A stretch of DNA of 64,000 nt from Pseudohalocynthiibacter aestuariivivens (GTDB taxonomy: Bacteria; Pseudomonadota; Alphaproteobacteria; Rhodobacterales; Rhodobacteraceae). Position 1 is the first letter of the stretch, and each line of letters opens with the position of its first letter. Positions 8,435-17,864 of the stretch are shown here, piece by piece. The stretch lies in contig NZ_CP049037.1 of NCBI RefSeq assembly GCF_011040495.1, positions 248,001 to 312,000 of the forward strand, read 5' to 3'. The notes beneath the pieces are model-generated. The model made no database searches, had not been told where the DNA came from, and worked only from the letters and a program-made list of their open reading frames with translations. The translations under genes were made by a program, and so were the position numbers.

Positions 8435-9622
8435 GTGACAACCGAACCTGCCCGCATCCGTCCGCCTGAACTTGGTGAACCCTATCTGCTCACACCTGGG
8501 CCGTTGACCACTTCGTATGAGGTGAAGCGGGCAATGCTGCGCGATTGGGGCAGCTGGGATGACGAATTTCGGGCCATGACGCGATCAATGCGCAGCGGAT
8601 TGCTAAATCTGATCGGACCGGGCGCGGACGAATATGACTGTGTGCCAATCCAAGGGTCTGGATCCTATTGCGTCGAGGCGATGCTGGGCAGTTTCGTGCC
8701 TAAGGATGGCAAGGTTCTGGTGCTGGCCAACGGCGCCTATGGATTGCGCGCAGCTCAGACGATGGCGTGCTTGGGGCGTGAGTATCACTTGCTCGATAAG
8801 GGTGATTACCTGCCGCCGCGCGGTACGGAAGTCACCGAAATCCTTCAGGCAGACCCGGCGATTACCCATGTATTGATCATCCATTGCGAGACCAGCTCTG
8901 GCATCCTGAACCCGGTCGAGGAGCTTGCCGATGCGGCCCATGCCGCCGGGCGCAAAGTGCTGATTGACAGCATGTCCGCCTTTGGCGCGGTTCCGCTGGA
9001 AGCGCAGCGCATCAAGTATACGGCGATGGTGTCGTCGGCGAACAAATGCATCGAGGGCGTGCCGGGCTTCGGTTTCGTGATTGCGCGCAAGGATGAGCTC
9101 GTCGCGGCCAAGGGTAACAGTCACTCACTGTCGCTGGATGTGCACGCGCAGTGGGCGACGATGGAAAAGACCGGTCAATGGCGATTTACGCCGCCGACCC
9201 ATGTTGTCGCTGCCTTTTTAACCGCCCTTGCAGCACATGCGGCAGAGGGCGGTGTGGCCGGGCGCGGTGCACGCTATATGAAAAACCGCGATGTGATGGT
9301 GGCTGGTATGCGCGACTTGGGGTTCGAGACGTTGCTGGCGGATCGCTGGCTCAGCCCGATCATCGTGACCTTCTTTTGCCCCGCTGATCCCGCGTTTGAT
9401 TTTTCCGCGTTCTATGACGCGATGAAAGCGCGCGGGTTTATCATCTATCCGGGCAAGTTGACGGTTGTGGACAGCTTCCGGATCGGCTGTATCGGCCAGA
9501 TGGACGAACACGTCATGCGCCAGGTCGTCGAGGCCGCGCGCGACACATTGGCCGAGATGGGGGTAGGCTCTGCCGCGCCACCCGCTGCGGCGCTCGAAGA
9601 ACGCAAGAAACTTGCTGCTTAA
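8435..9622 (+). CDS. phnW: 2-aminoethylphosphonate--pyruvate transaminase
   Basis: 395 aa. I chose the GTG at 8435 (GAGGAGAG seven bases upstream) over the TTG at 8411, which lies on the ribosome site. A PLP-dependent fold-type I class V aminotransferase: LLTPGPLTTSYEVKRAML, then PIQGSGSYCVEAMLGSF, HCETSSGILNP and PLP-lysine 204 in SSANKCIEG. It moves the amino group of AEP to pyruvate, giving phosphonoacetaldehyde and alanine. First gene of the phnW-phnA-phnY run; no phnX (phosphonatase) is present, so the aldehyde would go through PhnY and PhnA. Confidence 0.93.
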   Translation: MTTEPARIRPPELGEPYLLTPGPLTTSYEVKRAMLRDWGSWDDEFRAMTRSMRSGLLNLIGPGADEYDCVPIQGSGSYCVEAMLGSFVPKDGKVLVLANGAYGLRAAQTMACLGREYHLLDKGDYLPPRGTEVTEILQADPAITHVLIIHCETSSGILNPVEELADAAHAAGRKVLIDSMSAFGAVPLEAQRIKYTAMVSSANKCIEGVPGFGFVIARKDELVAAKGNSHSLSLDVHAQWATMEKTGQWRFTPPTHVVAAFLTALAAHAAEGGVAGRGARYMKNRDVMVAGMRDLGFETLLADRWLSPIIVTFFCPADPAFDFSAFYDAMKARGFIIYPGKLTVVDSFRIGCIGQMDEHVMRQVVEAARDTLAEMGVGSAAPPAAALEERKKLAA

Positions 9623-9638
9623 ATTCAAAGGAACCCCT

Positions 9639-10883
9639 ATGTCGATTATTTCTCCTGTTATCGCGAATGATCGTGATTATGCTTTGCCGAAGGTTTGTGC
9701 GATAGCGATTTGCCTTGATGGTTGCGAGCCGGCGTATCTTGAGGCTGCGATAGCGGATGGTTTGATGCCGCATCTGGCGCGGATGCGTCGAGAGGGGACG
9801 GATCGGCTGGCGCATTCGGTGATTCCTTCGTTCACCAACCCCAATAACCTGAGCATCGCGACGGGGCGTCCGCCGATTGTGCACGGGATTTGTGGCAATT
9901 TCCTTTACGATCCGGAGACGGGCGAGGAAGTGATGATGAACGATGTGCGGTTCTTGCGTGCGCCGACGGTATTTTCGGCCTTTTACGAGGCCGGGGCGCG
10001 GGTGGCGGTGGTCACTGCCAAGGACAAGCTGCGTGCGCTTCTGGGCGCGGGTTTGCGGTTTGACGAGGATCGGGCGAAGTGTTTTTCGGCAGAGAAATCA
10101 GACACATCGACGGCGGCTGAACACGGGCAGGAAGCGGCGAGCAAATGGTTGGGCATGGCGCAGCCCGAGGTCTATTCGGCGGAATTGAGCGAGTTTGTCT
10201 TTGCCGCGGGCGTCAAGCTGTTAACGGAATGGAAACCGGACGTGATGTATCTGACCACGACCGACTATGTGCAACACAAATACGCGCCCGACGACGCACA
10301 GGCCAAGGCGTTCTACGAGATGTTCGATAAATACCTCGGGCAGCTGGATGCGCTGGGGGCGGCCATCGTGGTGACCGCTGATCACGGGATGAAGCCCAAG
10401 CATGATGCACAGGGCGATCCCAAGGTGATCTATGTGCAGGACCTGCTGGACGACTGGCTGGGTGCGGCGGCGGCGCGGGTGATCCTGCCGATCACCGACC
10501 CTTATGTGGTGCACCACGGCGCGTTGGGGGGCTTTGCCACGGCCTACCTGCCCGCAGGGGCGGACCGCACGGATATCATCGCGCGGCTGGCGCAGCGTGA
10601 CGAACTGCTGGAGGTCATCGGCAAGGAAGAAGCGATCGAGCGGTTCGAGTTGCCGGGTGACCGGATCGGCGATATCGTGATGATATCAACTGAGAACATG
10701 ACCATCGGCACATCTGCGCATCGCCACGATCTGGCCGCGCTGAACGAGCCGCTGCGCAGCCATGGCGGGCTGACCGAGCAAGTCGTGCCATTCATCTGCA
10801 ACCGTGTGATCGACCTGCCGAGCAAGCCGGAGTTGCGTAATTTCGACGCGTTTTTCTACGCCACGGCGGCGGCGGCCCTGTGA
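9639..10883 (+). CDS. phnA: phosphonoacetate hydrolase
   Basis: 414 aa from the ATG at 9639 (AAAGGA upstream), 16 bases after phnW. Alkaline-phosphatase-superfamily enzyme with two-zinc ligands and nucleophile visible: Asp27 in CLDGCEP, Thr66 in PSFTNPNN, TTDYVQHKY and TADHGMKPKHD. It cleaves the C-P bond of phosphonoacetate to acetate and phosphate. The first 300 bases use less GC-biased codons than the rest and than phnY, although the frame is intact. Family length is about 410-420 aa, so it is complete. Confidence 0.93.
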   Translation: MSIISPVIANDRDYALPKVCAIAICLDGCEPAYLEAAIADGLMPHLARMRREGTDRLAHSVIPSFTNPNNLSIATGRPPIVHGICGNFLYDPETGEEVMMNDVRFLRAPTVFSAFYEAGARVAVVTAKDKLRALLGAGLRFDEDRAKCFSAEKSDTSTAAEHGQEAASKWLGMAQPEVYSAELSEFVFAAGVKLLTEWKPDVMYLTTTDYVQHKYAPDDAQAKAFYEMFDKYLGQLDALGAAIVVTADHGMKPKHDAQGDPKVIYVQDLLDDWLGAAAARVILPITDPYVVHHGALGGFATAYLPAGADRTDIIARLAQRDELLEVIGKEEAIERFELPGDRIGDIVMISTENMTIGTSAHRHDLAALNEPLRSHGGLTEQVVPFICNRVIDLPSKPELRNFDAFFYATAAAAL

Positions 10884-10938
10884 TGGGGTTTTTGGTAACG
10901 CTTTGGCAAGCAATGGCGCGTAAGGATGGGGGGACACG

Positions 10939-12387
10939 ATGAGCAAGACGGAGATCCGGCATGAAGGCATGCGCATTGGCGGTGAGGTGGTGTTCACCGA
11001 CGATGTGATAGAGGTGACATATCCCTACACGGGCGAGGTGATCGGCACGGTGCCCGCGGGCACGGCCGAGCATGCGGCGCGGGCGTTCCAGATCGCGGCT
11101 GACTATACGCCAAAGCTCAGCCGGTACGAACGTAGCCAGATCCTGCAACGCGCGGGTGAACTGATCGGCGAGCGGCGCGAATATCTGGCCAAGTGGCTGG
11201 TGCTGGAACTGGGCATCTGCCACCAGCACGCGATCTACGAGACCAAGCGCGCGCAGGATGTGTATCAGTTCGCGGCGATGCAGGCGCTGAATGACGATGG
11301 CGAGATCTTCAGTTGCGATCTCACGCATAACGGCAAGGAGCGCAAGATCTTTACCAAGCGCGAGCCGGTGCGGGCGATCTCTGCGATCACGCCGTTCAAC
11401 CACCCGCTGAACATGGTCAGCCACAAGATCGCGCCGTCGATCGCCACCAACAACTGCATGGTGTGCAAGCCGACCGAACTGACCCCGCTGACGGCGATCG
11501 CGCTGGCGGACATCCTCTATGAGGCAGGGCTGCCGCCCGAGATGTTCCAGATCGTGACCGGCCTGCCGGGCGACATCGGCGAAGAAATGATGGTGAACGA
11601 TCATATCGACATCATCACCTTTACCGGCGGTGTGCCGGTGGGCAAGCTGATCGCGTCCAAGGCGGGCTATAAACGTCAGGCGCTGGAACTGGGCGGAAAC
11701 GACCCGCTGATCGTGTGCAATGATCTGAGCGACGCCGATCTGGACCGCGCTGCGACCATCGCGGTGGCGGGCGCCACCGGCAACTCCGGTCAACGCTGCA
11801 CCGCGATCAAGCGTATTCTGGTGCAGCAAAGCGTGGCGGACCGGTTTGTGCCGCTGGTGCTGGAGAAAGCGAAGAAGATCAAGTTCGGCGACCCGCAGGA
11901 CCCCGCGACCGAACTGGGCTGCGTGATCCACGCGCAGGCCGCGGAAGTGTTCGAGAACCGTGTGCTGCAGGCCGAGAAGGAAGGCGCGCAGATCCTCTAT
12001 CATCCCGGCCGTCAGGGCGCGCTGTTGCCGCCGATCGTGGTCGATCACGTGCCCCACGCCAGCGAACTGGTGATGGAGGAAACGTTCGGCCCGATCATCC
12101 CCATCGTGCGTGTCCCCGACGACGACGCCGAGGTGATGGCCATCTCCAACGGCACCCAGTTCGGCCTCAGCTCGGGGGTGTGCACCAACGACCTGAACCG
12201 CGCGATCGCCTATATCAACGGGCTGGACGTGGGCACCTGCAACATCTGGGAACAACCCGGCTACCGGATCGAGATGTCCCCCTTTGGCGGCATCAAGGAC
12301 TCGGGCAACGCCGTCAAGGAAGGCGTCATCGAGGCGATGAAGTTCTTTACCAACGTCAAGACATACTCCCTGCCTTGGCCCAATTGA
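10939..12387 (+). CDS. phnY: phosphonoacetaldehyde dehydrogenase
   Basis: 482 aa ALDH-superfamily enzyme with the general base in LELGGND, catalytic Cys in [11 protein letters not shown] and C-terminal FGGIKDSG. PhnY oxidises phosphonoacetaldehyde to phosphonoacetate with NAD, linking PhnW to PhnA; the neighbours make this the natural reading. Third-position GC is extreme, so a long antisense frame (10792-12399) stays open opposite it; I regard that as an artefact. A strong terminator follows the stop. Confidence 0.92.
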   Translation: MSKTEIRHEGMRIGGEVVFTDDVIEVTYPYTGEVIGTVPAGTAEHAARAFQIAADYTPKLSRYERSQILQRAGELIGERREYLAKWLVLELGICHQHAIYETKRAQDVYQFAAMQALNDDGEIFSCDLTHNGKERKIFTKREPVRAISAITPFNHPLNMVSHKIAPSIATNNCMVCKPTELTPLTAIALADILYEAGLPPEMFQIVTGLPGDIGEEMMVNDHIDIITFTGGVPVGKLIASKAGYKRQALELGGNDPLIVCNDLSDADLDRAATIAVAGATGNSGQRCTAIKRILVQQSVADRFVPLVLEKAKKIKFGDPQDPATELGCVIHAQAAEVFENRVLQAEKEGAQILYHPGRQGALLPPIVVDHVPHASELVMEETFGPIIPIVRVPDDDAEVMAISNGTQFGLSSGVCTNDLNRAIAYINGLDVGTCNIWEQPGYRIEMSPFGGIKDSGNAVKEGVIEAMKFFTNVKTYSLPWPN

Positions 12388-12413
12388 CATTCCCCTCATT
12401 TTCTCCCGAAACT

Positions 12414-12447
12414 GCGGGGCTCACAAAACGAGCCCCGCCATTTTTTT
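12414..12447 (+). terminator. intrinsic terminator after phnY
   Basis: A nine-base perfect stem (GCGGGGCTC at 12414-12422, GAGCCCCGC at 12430-12438) with a seven-base loop is followed by seven T. It separates phnWAY from the PbfA-like gene, 15 bases downstream, so the latter depends on read-through or another promoter. Confidence 0.9.
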
Positions 12448-12461
12448 AACTGAGGTGTAAA

Positions 12462-13817
12462 ATGGCGCAGATTGCCCATACCGAAGGCGAGGCCAATACA
12501 TCGCAAGCCCGCCAAGAATGGTCCGCGGCTGAAACCGATGGCGCCGCGCGCGATCTCTTGCGTCGCGATGCAGATGCGTTTTTGCATCAAAGCCTGTCCA
12601 GCCCCTGTGTGTCGACCATCGCCAAGGCCGAAGGCATCTGGATCGAGGATGTCGCCGGACGGCGCTACATGGATTTCCACGGCAATTCAGTACATCATAT
12701 CGGTTACGGTCATCCGCGTCTCATCGCTGCGATCAAGAACCAGCTGGACAGTCTGCCATTTTCGCCGCGTCGCTTTACCAATGATGTTTCTGTCGCGCTG
12801 GCCGAACGGCTGGCCGAAATCGCACCCGGCGATCTGGGCAAGACGCTCTTTGCCACCGGGGGATCGGACGCCAACGAGGTTGCACTGAAAATTGCCCGCG
12901 CCGCGACGGGTCGGTTCAAGACGTTGAGCTTCTGGGACGCGTTTCACGGGGCCGGGTTCGGTGCTGCGTCAGTGGGGGGCGAGGCGACGTTTCGCAGCCA
13001 TATCGCCGGACCACTGCTGCCCGGATCCGAGCATGTGGCACCATTTCACTGTTACCACTGTGCCTATGGCCATCCGGGGCCGGAAAACTGTGCGCTCGCC
13101 TGTGCGAAGATGGTGGATTATGTGCTGGGGCGCGAGGGCGATGTCGCCGCAGTCATAGCGGAACCGATGCGCGCTGTGCCGGTGGTGCCACCTGCGGGGT
13201 ATTGGAAAGCCGTGCAGGCGGCATGCCACAAACATGGTGCGTTGTTGATCATGGATGAGATCCCGACAGGTCTGGGCAAGACGGGTGAAATGTTTGCCTT
13301 TGAGCATGATGGGATAACCCCGGATATCGTGACGCTGGGTAAGGCGTTGGGAGGGGGTATTCTGCCGATCGCCGCCGTGGTGGCCCGAAATGATCTGGAC
13401 GTCTGCGGCGACTTCGCCATTGGCCACTACACGCACGAGAAAAACCCCGTAACAGCGCGTGCGGCATTAACCACCCTCGACATCATTGCGGATGAAGGGC
13501 TGGTGGAACGTGCTGCCACGCTTGGGCGTGTCGCGTTGGACCGCCTGCGCGCCACAGTGGGGGGGCATGCGAATGTCGGCGATATTCGGGGCAGGGGCCT
13601 GATGTTCGGAGTCGAGATCGTATCGGATCGCGAGGCACGCACGCCGGATCCGCAATTGGCCGAGGCGATTTACTATGCCTGCCTTGGCAAGGGGCTCAGC
13701 TTTAAGATCAGCAGCGGCAATGTGCTGACATTGTCGCCGCCATTGACGATCGCCCGGCAGGATCTGGATGACGCATTGACGATTGTCGAGGATGCGCTCA
13801 GGGATTGTGCAGCTTGA
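12462..13817 (+). CDS. pbfA: class III aminotransferase-like enzyme, probable (R)-1-hydroxy-2-aminoethylphosphonate ammonia-lyase
   Basis: 451 aa PLP fold-type I, aminotransferase class III family; GAGGTG precedes the ATG. Visible motifs: MDFHGNSVHHIGYGHP, FATGGSDANEVALKIARAATG, WDAFHGAGFGAASVGG, DEIPTGLGKTG and PLP-lysine 294 in TLGKALGGG. A class III homologue beside phnWAY genes has been shown to be PbfA, which eliminates ammonia from (R)-1-hydroxy-AEP to give phosphonoacetaldehyde, letting hydroxylated AEP enter the same route. That name rests on this context; an ordinary omega-transaminase is the alternative. It overlaps the DMT permease gene. Confidence 0.72.
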   Translation: MAQIAHTEGEANTSQARQEWSAAETDGAARDLLRRDADAFLHQSLSSPCVSTIAKAEGIWIEDVAGRRYMDFHGNSVHHIGYGHPRLIAAIKNQLDSLPFSPRRFTNDVSVALAERLAEIAPGDLGKTLFATGGSDANEVALKIARAATGRFKTLSFWDAFHGAGFGAASVGGEATFRSHIAGPLLPGSEHVAPFHCYHCAYGHPGPENCALACAKMVDYVLGREGDVAAVIAEPMRAVPVVPPAGYWKAVQAACHKHGALLIMDEIPTGLGKTGEMFAFEHDGITPDIVTLGKALGGGILPIAAVVARNDLDVCGDFAIGHYTHEKNPVTARAALTTLDIIADEGLVERAATLGRVALDRLRATVGGHANVGDIRGRGLMFGVEIVSDREARTPDPQLAEAIYYACLGKGLSFKISSGNVLTLSPPLTIARQDLDDALTIVEDALRDCAA

Positions 13818-14659
13818 CTGCGGGGATTTTCCTGCTCGTCCTCTTTGCAGCGTTCCTACACGCGTTCTGGAATGCCATCGTCAAGGGGGCCGGTGACAAG
13901 GCGGTGATGCTGGGGCTGATTGCGCTGGGTCATGTCGTGCCGGGGCTGGCGCTGGTCCTGCTGTCGGGCCTGCCAAGTATGGCGGCCGTTCCATATATCA
14001 TTGCATCGACCGTGATCCACTGGGTGTATTACATCCTGTTGAACACAGCCTATCGGGTCGGCGATCTGAGTGTGGTCTACCCGATCGCCCGCGGCCTTTC
14101 ACCGATCCTGATTGCCTTGGGGGCGCAGTTCTGGGTGGGTGAGACGCTGCCATTGATGGCGTGGATGGGTATCCTCGCGGTCTCGGTGGGGATCATGATA
14201 CTGGCGGCGCAGCGAAAGCAGGCACCGATGCCGATGGTCGGGTTTCTGGCCGCGGTTGGTGTGGCGGTAGCGATCGCGAGTTATTCGATTGTGGATGGTG
14301 TCGGTGTGCGGTTGTCGGGCAACGCACTGGGATATATAGGTTGCCTCTTTACGGCTGAGGCGTTTGTCGTGGCCTATGTATTCGGAACCAAATGGGATCG
14401 GGTGCGTGCGGTACCGGTACGGACACTGATGCTGGGCCTCTTTGGCGGCATCGTTTCGGGGGCGGCCTACGCTCTGGTGCTGATTGCCAAGACACAGGCG
14501 CCGCTGGGTATTGTCTCGGCACTGCGTGAAACCTCGGTGATCTTTGCGGCGTTGATTGGTGTGCTCTGGTTCCAAGAAGGCCCCAAGCGCGGCAGGATCG
14601 CAGCAGCCATTGTAGTGGGCTGTGGCATCGCCGTTATCGCCGGGGCGAAGGGGAGTTGA
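13814..14659 (+). CDS. DMT superfamily (EamA-type) transporter
   Basis: 281 aa if TTG at 13814 is the start, which overlaps the upstream stop as TTGA, mirroring the ATGA overlaps elsewhere; a TTG at 13805 would add three residues. About ten hydrophobic helices in two EamA repeats, with VVYPIARGLSPILIALGA in the first and APLGIVSALRETSVIFAALIGV in the second. Tight coupling to the PbfA-like gene suggests it moves a phosphonate-pathway compound, amine or amino acid (for example alanine made by PhnW) across the inner membrane. Direction and substrate are inference. Confidence 0.8.
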   Translation: MTAGIFLLVLFAAFLHAFWNAIVKGAGDKAVMLGLIALGHVVPGLALVLLSGLPSMAAVPYIIASTVIHWVYYILLNTAYRVGDLSVVYPIARGLSPILIALGAQFWVGETLPLMAWMGILAVSVGIMILAAQRKQAPMPMVGFLAAVGVAVAIASYSIVDGVGVRLSGNALGYIGCLFTAEAFVVAYVFGTKWDRVRAVPVRTLMLGLFGGIVSGAAYALVLIAKTQAPLGIVSALRETSVIFAALIGVLWFQEGPKRGRIAAAIVVGCGIAVIAGAKGS

Positions 14660-14669
14660 AGGGTTATGC

Positions 14670-14697
14670 AGGCACTATATGCCTATAGGCAATGCCT
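14670..14697. repeat. four alternating AGGCA/TGCCT half-sites at the start of the Na/Pi gene
   Basis: AGGCA (14670-14674), TGCCT (14680-14684), AGGCA (14687-14691) and TGCCT (14693-14697) alternate in orientation, forming three nested dyads including the 12-base palindrome TGCCTATAGGCA. The array covers the ATG at 14692, suggesting an operator or a structured leader, and favouring the GTG at 14725 as real start. Confidence 0.55.
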
Positions 14698-16410
14698 CGG
14701 GCGCGATTGGAAAGGGTATCGGTCGTGTTGATCCTGTCATTCATCGTGCATCTGATGGGGGCAACGATGCTGCTGCTCTTTGCGGTGCGCATGGTGCAAA
14801 CCGGGATAGAACGCGCATTCGGGTCGTCGTTCCGGCGCGTCGTCACGCAGAATCGTAACCCGCTTCGCGCGGCTTCTGCAGGGGTCATGCTGGCGATTGT
14901 GCTACAAAGTTCGGCAGCCGTCGCGCTGCTGGTGGCAGGGTTTTCAGCGGCGGGGGCGGTTACGTTCGGCGTCGGCCTCGCGGTTGTTTTAGGGGCGGAT
15001 CTGGGATCTGCCCTGCTGATTCAAGTGTTTTCGTTCAATCTAGATTGGTTGGTGCCGGTCTTGTTGGCTGTCGGTGGCGGGCTGTTTGTCAAAGCCGAGC
15101 AGCGACGATTGCGACAGTTCGGACGGATCATCCTTGGCATTGCTTTCATCCTGATTTCGCTACGCTTTCTGCGCGAGACGATGGACCCGATACGCGACAG
15201 CAGTTTTCTGCCTGCCATTGCGGACTATCTGGCTGCAGATTTCATCACGGCCTTTCTGGTCGGCGCGTTCTTGGCATTTGTGATGCATTCCAGCGTGGCG
15301 GTCATCCTGATGTGTGTCACCTTGGTCGCCGTGGCAGCGATACCTGTAGAAGCTGGCGTTTCGCTGGTTTTGGGGGCCAATTTCGGCAGCGCATTGATAC
15401 CGGTCTGGCTCAGTCGTGGGATGTCCAGCACCGCACGGCGTGTTCCAGCCGCAAATTTGGCGGTGCGTGGCTGCGGCGCGATCGTGACTGTGATCGTGGT
15501 GAACCGGTTCGAGTTGTTGCCGTATGTTGGATCAATGGACTCGGCGCAGACGCTGATCAACGTGCATATTTTGTTCAACGCTGTTTTGCTGCTGCTAGCA
15601 CTGTTGTTCTGCAATCGGCTGGAACTGCCGTTTTCGCGGCTTTTGCCCGAAGACGCGCCTTCGGACCAAGAGCAATCGCCGATGTATCGCTCGACATTGG
15701 ATGATGCGGTTCTTGGGCGACCGCATCTGGCGATCGCCAATCTCAAGCGCGAGGTGCTGCGCATGGTGCAACTGGTCGAGACGATGATCCAGCCGGTCAT
15801 GGACCTCTATCAGACCTATGATCCGGACCGCGCGCGCGCGGCGATTGCCCAGGATAATCATGTAAACACGGCATTGGATGATATCAGGCGATATGCTGCG
15901 GCCATTCAGAGCGAGAACATGGCAAAGGGTGACAACAAGCGCGTACGCGAATTGACGGAATATGCCATCGCCATAGAGGCGGCCGGCGATATCGTGGTCA
16001 AACGGCTGATTCCTCTGGCCCAGGAAAAACACGAAAAAGGTATCAAGTTTTCGCAGAACGGACATGCAGAGGTTTGTCATATGCACGAACAGGTACAGGC
16101 GAATATGGTGCTCGCATCGAATTTGCTGATCTCGGATGATCTGGAAAGTGCGCGTCTCTTGCTGGAAGAAAAGCAGGAAATGGCGCGGCTTGAACGCAAG
16201 AGCAGGAAGCGACACCTCAAACGCTTGAGTGAAGGGGTCGAAATCAGCTTTGACTCCAGCGATATCCACCTCGAGACAGTCAGTTCTCTGAGGGATTTCA
16301 ACAGTTATATGGCGTCTGCCGCCTATCCGATTCTGCACCGCGGAGGGCAGTTGCTGGAAACGAGACTGATCGAACAGGACATCGACGACATCGAAATCAG
16401 GCAACGCTGA
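14692..16410 (+). CDS. Na+/phosphate cotransporter family protein with C-terminal PhoU-like domain
   Basis: 572 aa from ATG 14692; GTG at 14725 with AAAGGG upstream is an equally good or better start (561 aa). Residues about 15-305 hold the NptA/YjbB-type membrane domain: two inverted repeats, each with a Ser-rich loop (IVLQSSAAVALL and AFVMHSSVAVILM). Residues about 330-560 are helical and PhoU-like. Homologues import or export inorganic phosphate; E. coli YjbB exports it when internal phosphate is high. Next to a pathway releasing phosphate from AEP, export of surplus phosphate is an attractive inference. Confidence 0.85.
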   Translation: MPRARLERVSVVLILSFIVHLMGATMLLLFAVRMVQTGIERAFGSSFRRVVTQNRNPLRAASAGVMLAIVLQSSAAVALLVAGFSAAGAVTFGVGLAVVLGADLGSALLIQVFSFNLDWLVPVLLAVGGGLFVKAEQRRLRQFGRIILGIAFILISLRFLRETMDPIRDSSFLPAIADYLAADFITAFLVGAFLAFVMHSSVAVILMCVTLVAVAAIPVEAGVSLVLGANFGSALIPVWLSRGMSSTARRVPAANLAVRGCGAIVTVIVVNRFELLPYVGSMDSAQTLINVHILFNAVLLLLALLFCNRLELPFSRLLPEDAPSDQEQSPMYRSTLDDAVLGRPHLAIANLKREVLRMVQLVETMIQPVMDLYQTYDPDRARAAIAQDNHVNTALDDIRRYAAAIQSENMAKGDNKRVRELTEYAIAIEAAGDIVVKRLIPLAQEKHEKGIKFSQNGHAEVCHMHEQVQANMVLASNLLISDDLESARLLLEEKQEMARLERKSRKRHLKRLSEGVEISFDSSDIHLETVSSLRDFNSYMASAAYPILHRGGQLLETRLIEQDIDDIEIRQR

Positions 16411-16713
16411 ACGATCTGCGTTCGGGCTGAGTTGCCTGTCCATCGCGAGGCATCACTGGTCCTGCCAACCCCGTCAAAGAAGATGATTTTTCTTGCCTGC
16501 GTCGGCGTGCAAAAAGCCGAGCTTGTCACATGAGTGTTGCACGACGTGTTTAGGTGGAGCAAACATGAGGGACCGGCGGATGTTATGATAGGCTGGAGTT
16601 ATGGGTCGGTAGGAAATATCGATTTGGCTTCTTGGTTGTCTTTGTAACAAGATTTGCGGAATGAAAAGGCCCGCCTAACGGTCCTGACTAGGAAACAATA
16701 GAGGAGATGCGAC
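16411..16713 (+). other. intergenic leader upstream of aepX
   Basis: This 303-base gap presumably holds the promoter of the importer genes. I see GAGGAG nine bases before the aepX ATG and a long-spaced inverted repeat (CGTGCAA at 16506-16512, TTGCACG at 16537-16543). I see no convincing Pho box (tandem CTGTCAT), no tRNA and no coding frame. Confidence 0.4.
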
Positions 16714-17733
16714 ATGAAGAAATTTACCAAAGTGCTGAGCGGCGTTGCGTTCGCGGCGTTGGCAGCGACAGGTGCGCTGGCCGATACGGAATTGACGGTT
16801 TACACCGCTGTCGAGGCCGAAGATCTGGCGCGCTATGCTGAGAAATTCAACGAAGTTCACCCCGACATCACCATCAACTGGGTGCGGGATTCCACGGGCG
16901 TCATCACGGCTAAACTGCTGGCAGAGCGCGACAACCCGCAAGCGGACGTGATTTGGGGGCTTGCTGCGACGTCGCTGCTGCTGCTGAAATCCGAAGGCAT
17001 GCTGGAAGCCTATGCACCAGCCGGTGTTGATCAGTTGGATAAAAAGTTCGTCGATAGTGACAACCCGCCCGCTTGGGTCGGCATGGACGCGTGGGTTGCG
17101 TCGGTTTGCTTTAACACCGTTGAAGGTGAAAAGCTGGGCCTGACAGCGCCGACATCATGGAAAGACCTGACAGACGCGCAGTATGAAGGTCACGTGATCA
17201 TGCCGAACCCGGCATCGTCCGGCACGGGCTTCCTCGATGTTTCGAGCTGGCTGCAGATCTTTGGCGAAGAAGGTGGCTGGGAGTACATGGACGCCCTGCA
17301 CAACAACATCGCGCGTTACACTCACTCCGGCTCTGCGCCTTGCAAGCTGGCTGCAGCGGGTGAAATCCCGATCGGCGTTTCCTTCGCTTTCCGTGGTGCC
17401 AAGTCCAAGGCAGCCGGTGCACCGATTGAAATCATCGTTCCATCCGAAGGCGTTGGCTGGGATATGGAAGCCACTGCAATCGTCGCGGGCACAGACAGCC
17501 TTGAAGCGGCGCAAAAGCTGGTTGATTTCACCGTCACCAAAGACGCAAACGTGATGTACAACACCGGCTATGCCGTGGTTGCGTATCCCGGTGTCGCACA
17601 GCCGGTCGAGCATTTCCCCGAAGGATTGCTGGACGCGATGATCGACAACGATTTTGAATTCGCGGCCAACAATCGTGCCCGTATTCTGGCCGAATGGTCG
17701 AGCCGCTATGATGGAAAATCCGATCCGAAATAA
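16714..17733 (+). CDS. aepX: 2-aminoethylphosphonate ABC transporter substrate-binding protein
   Basis: 339 aa with a signal peptide (residues 1-23, cut after ALA). The mature protein is a type II periplasmic-binding fold of the iron/Fbp-like family: ELTVYTAVEAEDLARYAEKF, VIWGLAATSLLLLKSEGML, NPASSGTGFLDVSSWLQIFG. These match the putative AEP-binding proteins (PhnS2/AepX) found beside phnWAY. It would capture AEP in the periplasm for the ATPase and permease downstream. A terminator right after the stop would leave it more abundant than its partners. Confidence 0.88.
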   Translation: MKKFTKVLSGVAFAALAATGALADTELTVYTAVEAEDLARYAEKFNEVHPDITINWVRDSTGVITAKLLAERDNPQADVIWGLAATSLLLLKSEGMLEAYAPAGVDQLDKKFVDSDNPPAWVGMDAWVASVCFNTVEGEKLGLTAPTSWKDLTDAQYEGHVIMPNPASSGTGFLDVSSWLQIFGEEGGWEYMDALHNNIARYTHSGSAPCKLAAAGEIPIGVSFAFRGAKSKAAGAPIEIIVPSEGVGWDMEATAIVAGTDSLEAAQKLVDFTVTKDANVMYNTGYAVVAYPGVAQPVEHFPEGLLDAMIDNDFEFAANNRARILAEWSSRYDGKSDPK

Positions 17734-17750
17734 TCGGGTACGGACAGCAC

Positions 17751-17785
17751 ATGAGGGGCAGGCCTATTGTTTGCCCCTCATTTTT
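17751..17785 (+). terminator. intrinsic terminator between aepX and aepV
   Basis: Ten-base perfect stem ATGAGGGGCA (17751-17760) with TGCCCCTCAT (17772-17781), eleven-base loop, T-run to 17785. It lies 18 bases after the aepX stop and 80 bases before the aepV start, so it probably limits transporter ATPase/permease expression relative to the binding protein. Confidence 0.9.
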
Positions 17786-17864
17786 CCAAGAACAGAAAAT
17801 GCTGCACGCCTGGCGCGTGATCGGCTATTCTGACGCAAACACCCTAATAATAAAGGATGGTTCA

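Noticed and set aside
10792..12399. Long antisense frame (535 codons) opposite phnY
   Set aside because: phnY has extreme GC at third positions, which leaves stop-free antisense frames; the translation is rich in His, Arg and Asp with no recognisable domain.
16411..16713. Pho box upstream of aepX
   Set aside because: I looked for tandem CTGTCAT-type repeats; only a loose TTGTCACATGAGTGTT stretch at 16523 is seen, too far from consensus.
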